Part shown: positions 6,022-7,913 of the stretch, in pieces
Layout of the letters: each line of letters begins with the position of its first letter
How positions within the stretch are numbered: the first letter of the stretch is position 1
DNA from: Hodarchaeum sp048939265
GTDB taxonomy: Archaea > Asgardarchaeota > Heimdallarchaeia > Hodarchaeales > Hodarchaeaceae
Direction of reading: 5' to 3'
Length of the DNA stretch: 7,913 bases
Assembly (NCBI GenBank): GCA_048939265.1
Contig: JBHLPQ010000175.1
Location: 1-7,913 of the forward strand
Position numbers and translations under genes: made by a program
Notes under the pieces: model-generated
Seen by the model: only the letters and a program-made list of their open reading frames with translations
Database searches by the model: none
Told to the model about the DNA's origin: nothing

Positions 6022-6798
6022 ATGGTGGATTATTTCTTCAGAATCATCATGATTGTCTATACTGCCATTTTAGGGATCTTAATATATTTTTTTGGTCAAA
6101 ATCCTCCCAAAATAGAAAAAACGGATAACCCTCACCGTTCCTTAACCATGATTCTTGTTTTGTTTATTTGCCAATTTTTATTTATTGCATTAGGTATTTG
6201 GGTTTTTTCTCCGTTCTTTCAAAGACTAGGTATCGAATATTTTTATATTTCCATTGTGCTTTCCACATTTTTTTTCGTGCTAATCCCTTTTCTTATCCTG
6301 ACCTCTGAATCTCATGATCATTTCTCCTTAAAGGAGATTGGCTTTTCAGTGTCTCATCTAAACAAAAATCAACGTTATCTTATTCTTCTGGCATTTGGTG
6401 GTTATTTTGTTTATGGCATCTTACGAATCCTCTTCTTAGAACCTCCTGATCCCTTTTGGTGGTTTATTATACTATTAATGCTCTACTCCAATGCTTTTGT
6501 TGAAGAATTTTTTGGACGAGCCTTTATTCAATTGAAATTAGAATCTATTTGTGGGATACATCGCGCTCTTATTTTTCAAACGATCTTTTTTGTTCTTATC
6601 CACATTCCGGGTAATATTTACCGTTATCTCCAATATCCTGACTTTTGGGCTTTAATTATCTATTTCCTCTTTCAAACCGTCCATGGCTTTGTTTATGGAT
6701 TACTCTATTGGAAAACTCGCAGTCTGTATCCTTCTATCATAGTCCATTATCTTACAAACTGGATGGGCCCGATTTATTTTCTTCTCGTGAATATCTAA
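6022..6798 (+). CDS. CPBP-family intramembrane metalloprotease
   Basis: A 258-residue, very hydrophobic protein with about seven to eight predicted membrane helices. It carries the three conserved motifs of the CPBP (CAAX protease and bacteriocin-processing, also called Abi) family: EEFFGR (Glu161, Glu162, Arg166), FVLIH (Phe190, His194) and HYLTN (His242, Asn246). In the Rce1-like enzymes of this group the Glu and His residues form the active site for cleavage inside the membrane. All are intact, so activity is plausible. Substrates of prokaryotic members are mostly unknown; some cleave prenylated or peptide substrates or give bacteriocin immunity. The small membrane protein encoded 38 nt upstream is a possible partner or substrate, by position only. 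The ATG at 6022 has only a weak upstream purine stretch, consistent with read-through translation from the preceding gene. Confidence 0.87.
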   Translation: MVDYFFRIIMIVYTAILGILIYFFGQNPPKIEKTDNPHRSLTMILVLFICQFLFIALGIWVFSPFFQRLGIEYFYISIVLSTFFFVLIPFLILTSESHDHFSLKEIGFSVSHLNKNQRYLILLAFGGYFVYGILRILFLEPPDPFWWFIILLMLYSNAFVEEFFGRAFIQLKLESICGIHRALIFQTIFFVLIHIPGNIYRYLQYPDFWALIIYFLFQTVHGFVYGLLYWKTRSLYPSIIVHYLTNWMGPIYFLLVNI

Positions 6799-6949
6799 TG
6801 TCCTTTAACCTTGGTTTTTCTCCAAACTTGTAAAGAATTAAATATCCAGTTTGCTAGGTGTGATAGTGATTTTGAGGGAAAACTTATAGTTTTAAGTTAA
6901 GTATATACAAGGGTAATGGGTTTACTATTTTTACATGAGTGTGGACTAG
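6799..6949. promoter_or_regulatory. Promoter region of the LLM oxidoreductase gene
   Basis: This 151-base gap holds a TATA-like core, TATATA (6902-6907), about 43-48 nt before the ATG at 6950, which would leave a leader near 20 nt in an archaeon. Just upstream is a perfect inverted repeat, AACTTA-TAGTTT-TAAGTT (6881-6898). It abuts the box where BRE contacts or an operator would lie. A short T-run near 6815 could end the protease transcript. The evidence is positional only. Confidence 0.35.
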
Positions 6950-7864
6950 ATGGTTAAGGATATACCTTTACAACTTGGTGTGATTACTATACAAAATGTA
7001 CCTTGGAAAGAATTAGTTAAAAGGTGGAGATTTATTGACAACACAGGATTTGATAGTCTCTGGGTAGCAGATCATTTTACCCATTGGAAAGAAAAGGAGA
7101 TGACTTTTTTTGAATGTTGGACGACTCTTTGTGGGATGGCGTGTGTAACTTCAAGAATTCGAATAGGAACTGCTGTTACTAACATGCTTTGGCGTCATCC
7201 AGCCTGGTTAGCTAAACAAGCACTAACAGTTGATCATATGTCTAATGGAAGATTGGATCTAGGTTTAGGTGCTGGGGGAAGTGCTGTTCTTGAACACTCA
7301 ATGACAGGGCTTAAGAAAGGGTCACCTAAAGAAAGAGTTGAGCGTTTTAAGGAATATATAGAGATTATAGATCACCTCCTGCGCAATCCAAAAACTACCT
7401 ATCATGGCAAATACTACAATCTTGAAGAAACAATAGTACTCCCCGATTCAATTCAAAAACCTCGACCACCAATATATGTCGGTGCTAAGGGTCAAAAAAT
7501 GCTAAAAATCACTGCAAAATTTGCCAATGCCTGGAATACACTAGAAAGTATTGAGTCTTTGGAAGAAACTATCGAAAGAACTGAAGAACGCAACAGGTTT
7601 CTTGATAGATATTGTGATGAAATCGGTAGAGATCCAACAACACTCAGAAGAACTGTAGGAATCTATGAAAATGAAGCGATGCATAATATAGGAAGAATGA
7701 AAATTTATGAGAATCTAGATATATTAGTTGATGCAATCCAAACGTTCTACAAACTAGGACTAACTGAAATCTGTTTTCCATACCCCTTCAAGGTAAAAGA
7801 AATTCCTAATTTCGAGTATTTTGCAGAAGAAATATTACCAGAACTGAAAAAGCGATATTCCTGA
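6950..7864 (+). CDS. Luciferase-like (LLM) flavin/F420-dependent oxidoreductase
   Basis: A 304-residue TIM-barrel enzyme of the bacterial luciferase-like family, of normal length. In order it shows GFDSLWVADHF (33-43, with the active-site Asp-His pair 41-42), RIGTAVTN (71-78), RHPAWLAKQALTVDHMSNGR (82-101), LGLGAGG (104-110), and PPIYVGAKGQKMLK (173-186). The C-terminus closes the barrel with GLTEICFPYP. The pattern RHP.WLAKQA...D..S.GR with LGLGAG is typical of the F420-dependent branch (Mer and F420-glucose-6-phosphate dehydrogenase relatives) and of some FMN enzymes. Cofactor F420 is therefore likely but not certain, and the substrate is unknown. It acts in the cytoplasm. The ATG at 6950 is the first in-frame start; an ATG at 6935 lies in another frame and stops after four codons. 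The stop codon overlaps a possible next start. Confidence 0.9.
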   Translation: MVKDIPLQLGVITIQNVPWKELVKRWRFIDNTGFDSLWVADHFTHWKEKEMTFFECWTTLCGMACVTSRIRIGTAVTNMLWRHPAWLAKQALTVDHMSNGRLDLGLGAGGSAVLEHSMTGLKKGSPKERVERFKEYIEIIDHLLRNPKTTYHGKYYNLEETIVLPDSIQKPRPPIYVGAKGQKMLKITAKFANAWNTLESIESLEETIERTEERNRFLDRYCDEIGRDPTTLRRTVGIYENEAMHNIGRMKIYENLDILVDAIQTFYKLGLTEICFPYPFKVKEIPNFEYFAEEILPELKKRYS

Positions 7865-7913
7865 TGAATGTTGTTCATCCCTCAATAGATTTTAACGATC
7901 AAGAATCTGTAGC
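7864..7913 (+). CDS. Possible start of a further gene, cut by the window edge
   Basis: The stop of the LLM gene and a new ATG overlap as TGATG. The frame from 7864 stays open for all 16 codons to the window end and begins MNVVHPSIDFNDQESV. Such overlap is common between translationally coupled operon genes. There is no clear ribosome site and too little protein to identify, so it remains a guess based on the junction. Confidence 0.3.
   Translation, partial: MNVVHPSIDFNDQESV

Noticed and set aside
5987..6052. A 21-codon frame between membrane protein B and the protease (MKHSKIGIVV...)
   Set aside because: Too short, no ribosome site, and it overlaps the protease start; chance is likely.
6645..6833. 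Open frame overlapping the end of the CPBP protease in another frame
   Set aside because: It overlaps the third protease motif, and its protein shows no recognisable pattern.

Overview
The window is AT-rich and gene-dense. It carries eight intact protein genes, the first codons of a probable ninth, and the remains of one decayed gene. There are no rRNA or tRNA genes, CRISPR arrays or transposases. Several features suit an archaeon, possibly of the Asgard/Promethearchaeota kind. Archaeal-type A/T boxes lie about 20-45 nt before start codons, some ribosome sites read GGTG or GGTGA rather than GGAGG, TTG starts occur, and the gene mix (F420-type luciferase-like enzyme, DinB fold, CPBP protease, small orphan membrane proteins) is common in such genomes. 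This placement is inferred from style only; no marker gene is present.

Layout. Positions 21-512 (+): DinB-fold metal-binding protein. 554-1036 (-): orphan four-helix membrane protein 'A'. 1046-1434 (-): decayed gene, tentatively DUF4037-like, lying in what would otherwise look like a 400-base gap. 1436-2443 (+): APH-fold small-molecule kinase. 2454-2472: strong hairpin between convergent genes. 2479-4026 (-): NAD(P)-dependent epimerase/dehydratase with a C-terminal zinc-finger module. 4039-4293: divergent control region with two overlapping inverted repeats. 4294-5370 (+): aldo/keto reductase of the Kv-beta (AKR6) type. 5498-5983 (+): membrane protein 'B', a paralogue of A. 6022-6798 (+): CPBP intramembrane protease. 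6950-7864 (+): luciferase-like flavin/F420 oxidoreductase. 7864-7913 (+): start of a further gene that overlaps the previous stop codon.

How the parts relate. Three redox enzymes (epimerase/dehydratase, aldo/keto reductase, LLM oxidoreductase) and an APH-type kinase suggest an accessory region for small-molecule metabolism, but no pathway can be named. The epimerase and aldo/keto reductase share one divergent control region. Membrane protein B and the CPBP protease lie 38 nt apart on one strand and are probably co-transcribed.

The most novel items are the A/B membrane protein family, defined by a near-invariant GVHIDLGPGP loop and a CELIPLL helix, and the epimerase with its zinc-finger tail. 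Neither amounts to a demonstrated new system. The family and fusion are real in the sequence; their functions are unknown.
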